A stretch of 56,234 nt of DNA from SIG598 sp045580875. Lineage in GTDB: Bacteria; Bacillota; Clostridia; Oscillospirales; Acutalibacteraceae. The stretch's first letter is position 1. Each line of letters begins with the position of its first letter. The notes beneath the pieces are model-generated. The model worked only from the letters and a program-made list of their open reading frames with translations. It had not been told where the DNA came from and ran no database searches. This document shows, piece by piece, positions 41,911-50,465 of this stretch. The stretch lies in NCBI GenBank assembly GCA_045580875.1, contig JAZNOP010000071.1, positions 1-56,234 of the forward strand. The letters run 5' to 3'. The position numbers and the translations under genes are program-made.

Positions 41911-42435
41911 TTATTTCTTGAATGCTTCGCGATAAACGAGCTGATTGAAATGAGGCTTCATTTTTGCCAGAAAATCTTCATCAAGATTCATTATTGCAAC
42001 ATTGACTCTTCCGGTAACATCACGGAACTGGAAATATACTGCTCCTTCGGGATCGTCTGAATCCGAGTAATTGAGAACATTGCCCTGGATATCCATTCCG
42101 CTGGTATAATAACCTGCCTTGTCAACATTTTTTACCTGAAGCGTCATCTGCTCCTTGCGGACACTTTTGTTGAGTATCTTGTCAACAGTAAGCTCACCGT
42201 TGACAAAGCAGTATTCATATTCAACATTGAGGTTGCCGAGAAGCTTGATTGCAAAATACACGACGCCGATCATAACCACAACGGCAAGTGCAAATGTACC
42301 AGGCATAAAGAGAATAAACAGTGCGCAGATAATGACAAGCACCGCTGCGGCAGCAACGATAAGAGTTGACTTGATCATTTCACTCTTTTCACGCTTCTTC
42401 TCAACAATACGCTCGCATACAACATCAGAAATCAT
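41911..42435 (-). CDS. Small two-helix membrane protein of unknown function
   Basis: The 174-residue protein has two adjacent membrane helices (about 22-65) with short ends. A C-terminal domain follows with EYEYCFVNGELTVDKILNK and VYFQFRD, resembling PH-like or bPH proteins. I recognise this as a small family common in Ruminococcaceae but cannot name it with certainty. GGAAAGGA lies about ten bases before ATG 42435. It is the likely first gene of the operon with nnr. Confidence 0.7.
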   Translation of the reverse strand: MISDVVCERIVEKKREKSEMIKSTLIVAAAAVLVIICALFILFMPGTFALAVVVMIGVVYFAIKLLGNLNVEYEYCFVNGELTVDKILNKSVRKEQMTLQVKNVDKAGYYTSGMDIQGNVLNYSDSDDPEGAVYFQFRDVTGRVNVAIMNLDEDFLAKMKPHFNQLVYREAFKK

Positions 42436-42529
42436 AATTTTTATCCTTTCCCACGGGATCACCGCGCTTTTGCACTCAGCTATGTGACAGTCAGCACCGC
42501 CGAGGCATGGTATTAATTTGTGCATTTTA

Positions 42530-42558
42530 ATTATAGCATAGATATATGTTAAAAACAA
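42530..42558 (-). promoter_or_regulatory. Promoter of the small membrane protein-nnr operon
   Basis: Reverse strand TTGTTT, 17-base spacer ending TGC, TATAAT (42535-42530), giving an extended -10. Confidence 0.6.
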
Positions 42559-42570
42559 TTAAAAAGCATC

Positions 42571-42598
42571 TTGAATATGAAAAAATTTATGGTATACT
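42571..42598 (+). promoter_or_regulatory. Promoter of the pheST T-box leader
   Basis: TTGAAT (42571-42576), 16-base spacer, TATACT (42593-42598). The predicted start is near 42605. Confidence 0.65.
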
Positions 42599-42604
42599 AT
42601 ATTA

Positions 42605-42930
42605 GTATTTTATAAACGCATCGATGGAGAGAGTAGGCGTTTTACGGGTATGCCAATGCTTGCTGCGGCATACGCTGTTCTTCTCAGAGAGGCTGCGCCG
42701 CTGGCTGAAAGCGCAGCTGCAGAACGAACGTACGAAGTTCACTCCGGAGCGGCTCGGCTGAACACCTTTACGGCAATTAGGCTGAGACGGGCTGACGTCG
42801 TTATCCGTCATGAGAGTGTCCCGTGTTTTCCCGGGGCAAAACAGGGTGGTACCGCGGAGCTGTTTTACTTCGTCCCTGACCGAGGGGCGGAGTTTTTTTA
42901 CGCCCAAAACAGCGTCCGCGCTATTTTTTT
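42605..42930 (+). promoter_or_regulatory. T-box riboswitch for phenylalanyl-tRNA
   Basis: The leader of about 300 bases has GAGAGAGTAGG-like stem I sequence and the near-invariant T-box AGGGTGGTACCGCG at 42843-42856. The likely specifier is TTC at 42738-42740, followed by A, for tRNA-Phe. The UGGU of the T-box would pair with the tRNA 3' end ACCA, matching discriminator A. A terminator stem follows. Uncharged tRNA-Phe is expected to favour the antiterminator and raise pheST expression. Confidence 0.93.
42867..42899 (+). terminator. T-box terminator
   Basis: ACTTCGTCCCT pairs with AGGGGCGGAGT (including G-U pairs) and runs into seven T residues. A smaller hairpin AGCG/CGCT with a further T-run (42911-42930) follows. 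Confidence 0.85.
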
Positions 42931-42982
42931 GTAATAAAACAGCACGAATGCTTATTTATTTTCAGAAAGGAATGTCAACCAG

Positions 42983-44014
42983 ATGAAAGAAAAATTGGCT
43001 CAGCTGCGCGCTCTGTTTGAAGAACAGTCAGCCGCAGTAACCGACAAGGCTGCGCTGGAAAATCTCCGCATCAGCTTTATGGGCAAGAACGGAACTGTCA
43101 CTGCACTCTTCAAGGAGCTGCGTGAGCTTTCCGGTGATGACAAGAAAGATGCTGCTACCGGCATCAATATTCTCAAGAGAGATATCGAGCAGTTTATCTC
43201 TGACAAATCTGCTGAGCTTGAGGCTGCTGAGCAGGCAGCTCTCATCAGCGGCGCAGAGCAGTATGACCTGACCATGCCCTCTTCCCTTGAGACCGGAAGC
43301 CTGCACCCCATCACTCTCGTTCAGCGCGAGCTGGAAGAGATATTTGCCAGCATGGGCTTCACTATCGAGGATTTCCGCGAGATAGTCGACGACTACGACA
43401 ACTTTGAGGCTGTCAATATCCCGAAGCACCACCCTGCACGTGATATGCAGGATACATACTTCCTTGACAACGGTCAGCTGCTCAAGACCCACACCTCTGC
43501 TGCACAGAACAGCATCATGCGCAAGTACGGCGCACCGCTCAGAGCTATCTTCCCGGGCCGCTGCTTCCGCAACGAGGCTATCGATGCTTCCCACGAGAAC
43601 ACCTTCTTCCAGATGGAAGGCATGATGATCGACGAGAACATCTCCATCTCCAACCTCATCTACTTCATGAAGACCATGCTTTCCGAGGTCTTCCAGCGTG
43701 ATATAAATGTCCGTCTTCGTCCCGGCTTCTTCCCCTTCGTTGAGCCCGGCTTCGAGCTTGACATCAGCTGCCACGTCTGCGGCGGCTCCGGCTGCCCGAC
43801 ATGCAAGCACGGCGGCTGGATCGAGCTCTGCCCCTGCGGCATGATCCACCCCAACGTACTCAAGGCCGGCGGCATCGACAGCGAGAAATACACCGGCTTT
43901 GCATTCGGTCTCGGTCTTACCAGACTGGCAATGATGAAGTACGGCATCAAGGATATACGCGTACTCAACAGCGGAAGTCTCAAGTCACTTTCGCAGTTCA
44001 CTGAGAAGAAATAA
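42983..44014 (+). CDS. pheS: Phenylalanyl-tRNA synthetase alpha subunit
   Basis: The 343-residue class II synthetase subunit has an N-terminal coiled coil (1-85), then HPARDMQDTYFL, HTSAAQNSIM, GRCFRNEAIDASHE and GFAFGLGLTRLAMM (motif 3). It forms the catalytic half of the alpha2-beta2 enzyme. Synthesis is under T-box control. A weak ribosome site (AAAGGAATG) precedes the ATG. pheT starts 16 bases downstream. Length is standard. Confidence 0.98.
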   Translation: MKEKLAQLRALFEEQSAAVTDKAALENLRISFMGKNGTVTALFKELRELSGDDKKDAATGINILKRDIEQFISDKSAELEAAEQAALISGAEQYDLTMPSSLETGSLHPITLVQRELEEIFASMGFTIEDFREIVDDYDNFEAVNIPKHHPARDMQDTYFLDNGQLLKTHTSAAQNSIMRKYGAPLRAIFPGRCFRNEAIDASHENTFFQMEGMMIDENISISNLIYFMKTMLSEVFQRDINVRLRPGFFPFVEPGFELDISCHVCGGSGCPTCKHGGWIELCPCGMIHPNVLKAGGIDSEKYTGFAFGLGLTRLAMMKYGIKDIRVLNSGSLKSLSQFTEKK

Positions 44015-44029
44015 GGAGGTACATTATTC

Positions 44030-46411
44030 ATGCTTATATCTATGAACTGGATCTCCGATTTCGTTGACCTGAGAGGTCAGAATATCGAAGAACTTATACA
44101 TCGCTTCACCCTCTCCACCGCTGAGGTCGAAGAGGTCATGCACATGGGTGAGAATGTCCGCGGCGTTGTTGCAGGTAAGATTCTCACCATCGAGGATCAT
44201 CCGAAATCCAAGAAGCTTCACCTTCTCACTGTCGATATCGGCAGGAAGGTCCTTGACATCGTCTGCGGCGCACCCAACGTACGCGTCGGCATGGTTGTTC
44301 CTGTAGCCGTTGAGGGCGCACAGGTCGGCGAGATCACCATCGGCAAGGCTGTTGTCGCAGGCTATGAGTCCTGCGGTATGTGCTGCTCTGAGCACGAACT
44401 CGGCATCAGCGCTGATCATTCCGGTCTTATGGAACTGCCCGAGGATACTGTTCTCGGTACCGACATCAAGAATATCTATGACATCGACGATATCGTATTC
44501 GAGGTTGACAACAAGTCTCTGACCAACCGCCCTGACCTGTGGGGTCACTACGGTATCGCGCGTGAGTTTGCCGCTCTTGTCGGTCGTCCCCTCAAGCCGC
44601 TCGATATGTGCGACTGTGCAAAGTATGACAATCTTCCCGAGGTTTCCATTGACGTAATTGATACCGAGCACTGCTACCGCTACTCCAGCCTCAAGGTAGA
44701 AAACGTCACCGAGCGAATCAGCCCGGTCAACATGAGAATCCGTCTCTTCTACTGCGGCATGAGAGCCATCAATCTGCTCGCCGACCTTACCAACTATCTA
44801 ATGCTTGAAATGGGTCAGCCGATGCACGCATTCGATATGCGCAAGGTTGACAAGGTTGAGATTAAGCGCTTTGACAAGACTTTCGATTTTGAGACTCTTG
44901 ACAAGACTGTCCGCAAGATCGACAGCGACACTATGATGATCTGCAGCGACGGCACTCCTGTTGCTATTGCCGGTATCATGGGCGGCTATGATTCTGAAAT
45001 TGCAGATGATACTACATCTCTGCTCATCGAATCTGCCTGCTTCGACGGTGTTTCTGTACGTAAGTCATCTTCCCGTCTCGGTCTGCGCACCGACGCAAGC
45101 ATGCGCTACGAGAAGATGCTTGATCCTGAGATGACCACCGACGCCATCAAGCGTTACCTGTGGCACCTCTTCAACATCAATCCCAACGCAAAGGTTATCT
45201 CCCGTCTCACTGACAAGTACGTATACAAGTATCCTGAGATCACTCTTGACTTTGACAAGAAGTATGTTGACCGCTACACCGGTATCAACATCACCAAAGC
45301 CCGTATAGTCAAGACCCTCACAGCTCTCGGTTTCACCGTACGCACCGACAAGAACAGTTTCTCTGTTGATGTTCCCTCCTGGCGCCGTACCAAGGATGTC
45401 ACCATCAAGGCTGATATCATCGAAGAGATCACCCGTATCTACGGCTATGACAACTTCGAGATAAAGACCACTCTTTCTCCCCTCTTCCCGGTCAGAACCG
45501 CACAGAGCCGCACTGACGACCACAACATCAAGGATCTGCTTGCTGACCGCTTCTCCCTGCATGAGGTTCATTCCTACATCTGGAACGACGGCAAGAAGCT
45601 CAAGGATATCGGTATTGAGGTAGAAGACAACGTCAAGCTGATCAACTCTATCAATCCCGATCAGGTTGTCCTGAGAAACTCCATGCTGCCCACCCTGCTC
45701 AGCCTTGTTTATGAAAACAAGACCTTCGCTGACAGCTTCGGCATCTTTGAGATAGGCAGAATCTGTGACGGCCGCAAGGAAGACGGCAAGTGCAACGAGC
45801 GCAAGCGTCTGGGCATCGTCCTCTATGACCGCACCGCTTCTGAAAAGGACACCTATCTCAAGCTCAAGGATATCATTGTTTATATCCTCAAGGCTGTAAG
45901 AAATATCAATGTTCAGTTCAAGCACATCGACAATCCTGCTCACGACTGGCAGCACCCGGTAAACACCAATGCAATCATTGCTGACGGTGCTGAGATCGGT
46001 GTTATCTGCGCCCTTACACCGGCTGTAAACACTGCTATCGACAAGAAGGCTGCTGTTGTATGCGCTGAGATTGACATGGCTGCTCTGGCTGAGGTCGGTA
46101 TTGCAGGTCTCAAGTATGATGAGCCCTCCCGTTTCCCGGGCATTGATATCGACCTTTCCCTGCTTGTCGACACCAAGCGTCCCTTCTCTGATATCGCTGA
46201 TATCATCAACGGTTATGACTGCGATATTCTCAAGGGATATTCTGTCATCGACATTTACGAGGACGAGCGTCTCGGCGACAAGCGCGCAATAACTGTCCGT
46301 CTGGCATTCAGCTCCATGGACAAGACTCTCTCCGGCGATGAGGTCTCCGCCTGCACAGACGAGCTGCTCGCACGTTTCAACAAGGCAGGAATCACACTCA
46401 AGACCATCTGA
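44030..46411 (+). CDS. pheT: Phenylalanyl-tRNA synthetase beta subunit
   Basis: The 793-residue protein has the usual domains in order. An N-terminal OB tRNA-binding domain (about 40-155) shows HPKSKKLHLLTVDIG. The B3/4 editing domain, B5 and the synthetase-like core follow. A C-terminal anticodon-binding domain ends with SGDEVSACTDELLARFNKAG. AAGGAGG lies before the ATG. No obvious strong terminator follows. Confidence 0.98.
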   Translation: MLISMNWISDFVDLRGQNIEELIHRFTLSTAEVEEVMHMGENVRGVVAGKILTIEDHPKSKKLHLLTVDIGRKVLDIVCGAPNVRVGMVVPVAVEGAQVGEITIGKAVVAGYESCGMCCSEHELGISADHSGLMELPEDTVLGTDIKNIYDIDDIVFEVDNKSLTNRPDLWGHYGIAREFAALVGRPLKPLDMCDCAKYDNLPEVSIDVIDTEHCYRYSSLKVENVTERISPVNMRIRLFYCGMRAINLLADLTNYLMLEMGQPMHAFDMRKVDKVEIKRFDKTFDFETLDKTVRKIDSDTMMICSDGTPVAIAGIMGGYDSEIADDTTSLLIESACFDGVSVRKSSSRLGLRTDASMRYEKMLDPEMTTDAIKRYLWHLFNINPNAKVISRLTDKYVYKYPEITLDFDKKYVDRYTGINITKARIVKTLTALGFTVRTDKNSFSVDVPSWRRTKDVTIKADIIEEITRIYGYDNFEIKTTLSPLFPVRTAQSRTDDHNIKDLLADRFSLHEVHSYIWNDGKKLKDIGIEVEDNVKLINSINPDQVVLRNSMLPTLLSLVYENKTFADSFGIFEIGRICDGRKEDGKCNERKRLGIVLYDRTASEKDTYLKLKDIIVYILKAVRNINVQFKHIDNPAHDWQHPVNTNAIIADGAEIGVICALTPAVNTAIDKKAAVVCAEIDMAALAEVGIAGLKYDEPSRFPGIDIDLSLLVDTKRPFSDIADIINGYDCDILKGYSVIDIYEDERLGDKRAITVRLAFSSMDKTLSGDEVSACTDELLARFNKAGITLKTI

Positions 46412-46432
46412 CGCTGTCGGGATTTCAGATAA

Positions 46433-46476
46433 CGCAAGGTTTACAGATAATTTTCTTCCATCACAAAATAAACCTT
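46433..46476 (+). terminator. Weak candidate terminator after pheT
   Basis: CAAGGTTTA and TAAACCTTG pair across a long loop. Neither is GC-rich nor followed by a T-run, so support is weak. Confidence 0.3.
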
Positions 46477-46503
46477 GAATATTACCCATGAATATAGTAG
46501 TAT
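46475..46503 (+). promoter_or_regulatory. Possible promoter of ireB
   Basis: TTGAAT (46475-46480), 17-base spacer, TAGTAT (46498-46503). Confidence 0.5.
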
Positions 46504-46533
46504 TAGTAGTATAGTAATGTGGAGGTGATTGAT

Positions 46534-46782
46534 ATGCAGGATAAAACTGTAACGTTTTCTCTCTCGCAGGATCGGTCTGATCAAATGAAATACGCTCTTG
46601 GCATTGTGTACGATGCTCTTTCCGAAAAGGGATATAATCCCATTAATCAGATAGTGGGATACATTCTCTCTGAGGACCCCACTTACATTACTACACATAA
46701 CAACGCCCGAAGCATCATCAGAAAAATCGACCGTGATGAGCTCTTGCAGGAGCTTGTTAAGAATTACATCTCCGGCAACTGA
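46534..46782 (+). CDS. ireB: IreB-family regulatory phosphoprotein
   Basis: The 82-residue protein has VYDALSEKGYNPINQIVGYILSEDP, HNNARSIIRKIDRDELLQELV, matching the UPF0297/IreB family. IreB is a substrate of the IreK Ser/Thr kinase in Enterococcus and affects antibiotic tolerance. ATG 46534 has GGAGGTGA six bases upstream. Here ireB is followed by an unknown ORF rather than the ruvX gene often found beside it. Confidence 0.92.
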   Translation: MQDKTVTFSLSQDRSDQMKYALGIVYDALSEKGYNPINQIVGYILSEDPTYITTHNNARSIIRKIDRDELLQELVKNYISGN

Positions 46783-46811
46783 TACATCTGACACAGAAAG
46801 GCATTGATACA

Positions 46812-47093
46812 ATGAGCGAAAATTCCTCAACGCTTGTCTACCAGGGCCGTCCTCTTGTTCGCTGCGGCGATGAGATCTACTACGGCAATATGTCTGACAA
46901 GTTTATAATTCTTATGAAGATTCTCTCTTACAAAAAGGTCGGAGAGAATGATGTCGCTGATAAAATACTTATCCAGATGCTTTACACCGACCCCGACATC
47001 AAGGGCAAGGGAAAGATCTATAAGTCCACCGAGAAAAACGGCATGGCAACCGCACTCGAGTTTGCCTGCGCATGGCTCGGCAGAGGCAAATAA
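46812..47093 (+). CDS. Uncharacterised protein downstream of ireB
   Basis: This 93-residue protein has no motif I recognise. It has LVRCGDEIYYGNMSDKFIIL at the start and a mixed alpha/beta character without membrane helices. AGAAAGG precedes the ATG. It shares the unit with ireB and is followed by a terminator. Confidence 0.7.
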   Translation: MSENSSTLVYQGRPLVRCGDEIYYGNMSDKFIILMKILSYKKVGENDVADKILIQMLYTDPDIKGKGKIYKSTEKNGMATALEFACAWLGRGK

Positions 47094-47107
47094 TCTTCTA
47101 AACGAAA

Positions 47108-47142
47108 GCAGGAGCAGAGGATAACACCTCTGCTCCTTTTGC
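47108..47142 (+). terminator. Terminator of the ireB unit
   Basis: AGGAGCAGAGG (47110-47120) pairs perfectly with CCTCTGCTCCT (47127-47137), followed by TTT. Confidence 0.9.
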
Positions 47143-47160
47143 ATAAACTGGAGAGTTTTT

Positions 47161-47748
47161 ATGATAAACGGACTTGAATTCGAATATGAGCGCTTTGAGG
47201 GCAAAGTCCTGTCCGGACAGCGGATTGATGACTGCAGCTTTACCGACTGTGAATTTGTCGGCTGCACCTTTGAAAACAGTGAGATAAGCCGCTGCACCTT
47301 CACCGACTGTCTTTTTGACGGCTGTCTGATAAACAATCTTAAGCCGCTGCACTGCCAGATACGCAGCTGTGACTTCGCCAACTGCAGAATCATCGGCATA
47401 AACTGGAATCAGTGGATAACGCCCAATCAGTTTTCAGCGCCTTTTTCATCGCTGACAAACTGCCGCATGAAATACAGCAATTTCATGGAAATGAATCTTG
47501 TCAAATCCGATTTTTCCGGCTGTGAGATTGTCGAGTCGCTGTTTGGAGAATGCCGGCTGAATGAAAGCAGCTTCAACAGCTGCAATCTCTCCGGCACTGA
47601 GTTTTTCAAATGCGACATCTCAAAGGCAGATTTCCGGAATGCTTCGGGATATAAAATTGACATTTCCACAAACAAAATGAAAGGTGCTCACTTTTCATTC
47701 CCTGAAGTTATCAATCTGCTCAACGGTCTGGGCATAAAAATCGACTGA
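47161..47748 (+). CDS. Qnr-like pentapeptide-repeat protein
   Basis: The 195-residue protein consists of pentapeptide repeats in which the i-2 position is often Cys (CSFTDCEFVGCTF, CTFTDCLFDGC, CNLSGTEFFKCDISKADF). A loop around NWNQWITPNQF breaks the coil. The C-terminus (FSFPEVINLLNGLGI) resembles the dimerisation end of Qnr proteins. Qnr-type right-handed beta helices mimic DNA and protect DNA gyrase. Whether this member does so is unknown. GGAGAG lies five bases before the ATG. Confidence 0.82.
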   Translation: MINGLEFEYERFEGKVLSGQRIDDCSFTDCEFVGCTFENSEISRCTFTDCLFDGCLINNLKPLHCQIRSCDFANCRIIGINWNQWITPNQFSAPFSSLTNCRMKYSNFMEMNLVKSDFSGCEIVESLFGECRLNESSFNSCNLSGTEFFKCDISKADFRNASGYKIDISTNKMKGAHFSFPEVINLLNGLGIKID

Positions 47749-47785
47749 GTCCGGCATAGCAGCTTTTGCCTGTGAAAAACAGAAC

Positions 47786-47814
47786 TTGAAAAGTATGACT
47801 GTTTATGGTATTCT
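47786..47814 (+). promoter_or_regulatory. Promoter of the DtxR/MntR-type regulator gene
   Basis: TTGAAA (47786-47791), 17-base spacer, TATTCT (47809-47814). The start lies near 47821, 44 bases before the gene. Confidence 0.65.
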
Positions 47815-47864
47815 AATCTGGTATGCAGAAGCTGTTTACAGCATACAGCAAGGAGGAACCCACG

Positions 47865-48245
47865 ATGAATCTTCAGGAATCAGGCGAGATGTATCTCGAA
47901 ACCATATATATTCTTTCGCGTAAAAGCAACGCTGTCCGTTCAATAGACGTTGGTGAATATATGGGCTACTCAAAGCCCAGTGTCAGCCGTGCTGTCGGTC
48001 TGCTGAAGTCTGGCGGTTATGTTGTTGCCGATGCTGACGGTTATCTGAAGCTTACAGATGCCGGTCTTGAGATAGCCGAAAAGATGTATGAGCGCCACAC
48101 CATGCTTACAGACTTTCTTGTTCATATCGGCGTTGACCGCGAAACCGCCAGCGAAGACGCCTGCAAGATAGAGCATTATATCAGTGATAAAACCTTCGAT
48201 GCAATCAAAGAACACGCTGCAAAAGTCAGCGCACAGAACAAATAA
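47865..48245 (+). CDS. DtxR/MntR-family metalloregulator
   Basis: The 126-residue protein has a winged helix (SIDVGEYMGYSKPSVSRAVGLL) and a helical dimerisation domain with VGVDRETASEDACKIEHYIS, as in MntR/DtxR proteins. No SH3-like third domain is present, as in short MntR. It should repress metal uptake genes with Mn(II) or Fe(II) bound. It is unlinked to feoAB in this window. AAGGAGG lies before ATG 47865; an upstream ATG adds 14 residues. Confidence 0.9.
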   Translation: MNLQESGEMYLETIYILSRKSNAVRSIDVGEYMGYSKPSVSRAVGLLKSGGYVVADADGYLKLTDAGLEIAEKMYERHTMLTDFLVHIGVDRETASEDACKIEHYISDKTFDAIKEHAAKVSAQNK

Positions 48246-48256
48246 TCTGTAATCAG

Positions 48257-48308
48257 CTAACAGCGTTCCGACCGACTGAGTCGCCTTACCGGAACGCTGT
48301 TCTTTTAT
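48257..48308 (+). terminator. Terminator of the DtxR-type gene
   Basis: AACAGCGTTCCG (48259-48270) and CGGAACGCTGTT (48290-48301) pair perfectly and are followed by CTTTTATT. Confidence 0.88.
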
Positions 48309-48323
48309 TATTAATATCCGGAA

Positions 48324-48364
48324 ATAAAAACAGGGACAGCACTTACCGCCGTCCCTGTTTTTAT
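48324..48364 (-). terminator. Terminator of the phosphofructokinase gene
   Basis: AAACAGGGAC (48328-48337) and GTCCCTGTTT (48351-48360) form a 10-bp stem. On the reverse strand it ends in TTTTTATTT. Confidence 0.88.
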
Positions 48365-48386
48365 TTGGGTATATTTTACCGGATTA

Positions 48387-49460
48387 TCAGACACCGAAAC
48401 CGATGCCCATATCCTTTGCAGTTCTGATTATTGCACTGTCAACCGGTACAAACTTGGTCTTTCCTGCAACCTCTGAGAGCGGATTGTGTCCGACCTCATT
48501 GCCGATCATTGCAACAGAGTTGCCAAAGTTGCCATCACGGATAAGACGTGCAGCATAAGCGCCGAACTGTGTTGCGAGAACACGGTCATAAGGAGAGGGC
48601 GAACCGCCTCTCTGATAGTGACCCGGAATAACAACTCGTGACTCGAGACCGGTAGCCTTCTGAATATCCGAGGCAATACGTGTACCGACCGAGAAGAAGT
48701 TTTCCTCGCTGCGCTTGAGAGCACGCTGCTTTTTCTTCATTGCTGCCTCTTCAACTGTCATTGCACCCTCTGCAACTGCAAGAATAGCGAAATTACGCTT
48801 CTTACCGGTGCGCTTTTCTACCGACTCGATAACCTTGTTTATATCATAGGGAATTTCCGGCAGCAGGATTATGTCGGCACCGCCGCCAAGACCGGCATAA
48901 AGTGTCAGCCAGCCAGCCTTGTTGCCCATAAGCTCGATAACCATGACTCTGCCGTGGCTGTTTGCTGTGGTATGGATACGGTCAACAACATCGGTTGCAA
49001 TATCTGCTGCGCTGTGGAAGCCGAAGGTAACATCAGTGCCGAAGATATCATTGTCAATGGTCTTGGGCAGACCGATGACATTGAGACCTTCCTCCGAGAG
49101 GAGATTAGCCGTCTTGTGTGTACCGTTGCCGCCAAGGGTCAGCAGGCAGTCAAGACCAAGCTTCTTGTAATTCTTCTTCATTGCGGCTACCTTGTCGACA
49201 TTGTCGTTCTCAATAACGCGCATATTTCGGTAAGGGGTACGGCGTGTGCCGAGAATGGTGCCTCCAAGGGTGAGTATTCCGGAAAAATCGCCGGGTTTCA
49301 TCTCCTGATAGTTACCCTCGATAAGACCTGAGAAACCGTCATTGATTCCTACAAACTCAGCATCAAAAAGGTTATAGGAAGCGTAGGCAACACCACGGAT
49401 TGCGGCGTTGAGTCCGGGGCAATCGCCGCCGGCTGTGAGAATACCGATGCGTCTTTTCAT
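48387..49460 (-). CDS. 6-phosphofructokinase
   Basis: The 357-residue protein has TAGGDCPGLNAAIRG, LTLGGNGTHKTA and LPKTIDNDI, then MGNKAGWLT and PGHYQRGGSPSPYDR. This is the PfkA family. The Gly after GGN favours ATP over pyrophosphate, but the Lys in PKTIDND is of the PPi or mixed type, and the usual Mg-binding Asp before Gly reads Asn. Phosphoryl donor is therefore uncertain. AAAGGAG lies nine bases before ATG 49460. Confidence 0.9.
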   Translation of the reverse strand: MKRRIGILTAGGDCPGLNAAIRGVAYASYNLFDAEFVGINDGFSGLIEGNYQEMKPGDFSGILTLGGTILGTRRTPYRNMRVIENDNVDKVAAMKKNYKKLGLDCLLTLGGNGTHKTANLLSEEGLNVIGLPKTIDNDIFGTDVTFGFHSAADIATDVVDRIHTTANSHGRVMVIELMGNKAGWLTLYAGLGGGADIILLPEIPYDINKVIESVEKRTGKKRNFAILAVAEGAMTVEEAAMKKKQRALKRSEENFFSVGTRIASDIQKATGLESRVVIPGHYQRGGSPSPYDRVLATQFGAYAARLIRDGNFGNSVAMIGNEVGHNPLSEVAGKTKFVPVDSAIIRTAKDMGIGFGV

Positions 49461-49527
49461 AACAGCTGCTCCTTTGTCATTCATTTTGTATTATTATATT
49501 CACGATTTGTAAATTTACTGCTAAAAT

Positions 49528-49556
49528 CACAAGACCGCCCATTGGTGCGGACGGTC
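49528..49556 (-). terminator. Terminator of the nitroreductase gene
   Basis: On the reverse strand GACCGTCC pairs with GGGCGGTC (one G-U), followed by a T-rich TTGTGATTTT. Confidence 0.65.
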
Positions 49557-49568
49557 CTGAGTTGTTTT

Positions 49569-50363
49569 TTATTCGTCGGAATCTTCTTCTGCCATTGCCT
49601 GCTCAGCAACAGAAGAATCCATGCAGGTGTACTCATAAACACAGTTGCCCTGCGGCGTGGGATAGTTCTTCTCACGTACAAAGATGCGGCTGAAATCGCT
49701 GGCAACATAAATATTTGCCATGGCAACGCCGACGTCGATACACTGCATTGCCTCAAGCGCAGGGATAGCTATAAGCGGGCGCTTGCGGTAAACAAAAATA
49801 TTTGTACCCTCTGTGATATATCTGACCGGCTGAAGATTCATTGCAGACGGAGCCAGACGTCCTGCCTCAAGCAGAGGAAGCAGCGACGGATGACCAAGGT
49901 TGCCCATTACTATCTCATAGGTCAGCTTGCGGTTTGCATCGCCTGCACTGCCGCGCTGCGGAGCATTATCCGAGCGACCGAAGCAGATGGTGATGACATA
50001 AGGCAGCTTGCCGGACTCTTCCTTATCCTTAGGACGTGCGCAGCCGAGCCAGCAGGAGCCTATTCCCTGCTCAGTGAGATAGAGAACGATCTGCTCGCCG
50101 ATAAAACCGGCATTTTCAAGATATCCGTCCTTCTTGACAGAGCGGATAACAAGATAATGCTGGGCATTGGGCACAAAGAAGGTTGAGAAGTTTCTTGCGA
50201 AATCCTCTCTGGAAAGTATGGAAATATTGGTCTTTATACTGGAATGAAGCGGCTTTATTGTGCCGATAAACTGACGGAGCCCGGATATTGCAATATCCTT
50301 GAGCGGCTCAGTTGTGTAAGTTCTTACTGCGCGTCGGGCAATAATAGCTTCTTTACGTGTCAT
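49569..50363 (-). CDS. Nitroreductase-family protein
   Basis: The 264-residue protein has ARRAVRTYTTEPL near the N-terminus (FMN phosphate contact), IGEQIVLYLTEQGIGSCWLGC and RLAPSAMNLQPVRY in the C-terminal half. This is an unusual order, with an N-terminal half and a second partial nitroreductase-like segment. It presumably uses FMN and NAD(P)H. The ATG at 50363 has only a distant GGGG; a 17-codon upstream ORF ends seven bases before it, so translation may be coupled. A longer in-frame extension is rejected for lack of a ribosome site. Confidence 0.82.
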   Translation of the reverse strand: MTRKEAIIARRAVRTYTTEPLKDIAISGLRQFIGTIKPLHSSIKTNISILSREDFARNFSTFFVPNAQHYLVIRSVKKDGYLENAGFIGEQIVLYLTEQGIGSCWLGCARPKDKEESGKLPYVITICFGRSDNAPQRGSAGDANRKLTYEIVMGNLGHPSLLPLLEAGRLAPSAMNLQPVRYITEGTNIFVYRKRPLIAIPALEAMQCIDVGVAMANIYVASDFSRIFVREKNYPTPQGNCVYEYTCMDSSVAEQAMAEEDSDE

Positions 50364-50370
50364 ATCACTG

Positions 50371-50424
50371 TTATATACCCCGCATATGCGGAATATGCTC
50401 CTTTCGGTCGTATTTGCCGAGCAC
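50371..50424 (-). CDS. Short upstream ORF in the nitroreductase leader
   Basis: A GTG start eight bases after GAAAGGAG encodes 17 residues (MLGKYDRKEHIPHMRGI) and ends at TAA seven bases before the nitroreductase ATG. A second GAAAGGAG lies within it, 12 bases before an in-frame ATG (MRGI). It may be a leader peptide. There is no homology evidence. Confidence 0.4.
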   Translation of the reverse strand: MLGKYDRKEHIPHMRGI

Positions 50425-50465
50425 CGTCGGCGCTCCTTTCGGTTGAAAAGCATAACCAAGGATTT

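Noticed and set aside
42602..42934. Open frames on both strands in the pheST leader
   Set aside because: They overlap the T-box RNA and have no domain content.
45065..46489. 474-codon frame antisense to pheT
   Set aside because: Shadow of pheT; no ribosome site and no domain pattern.
50364..50459. 32-residue N-terminal extension of the nitroreductase
   Set aside because: No ribosome site; the region reads better as a leader with short ORFs.
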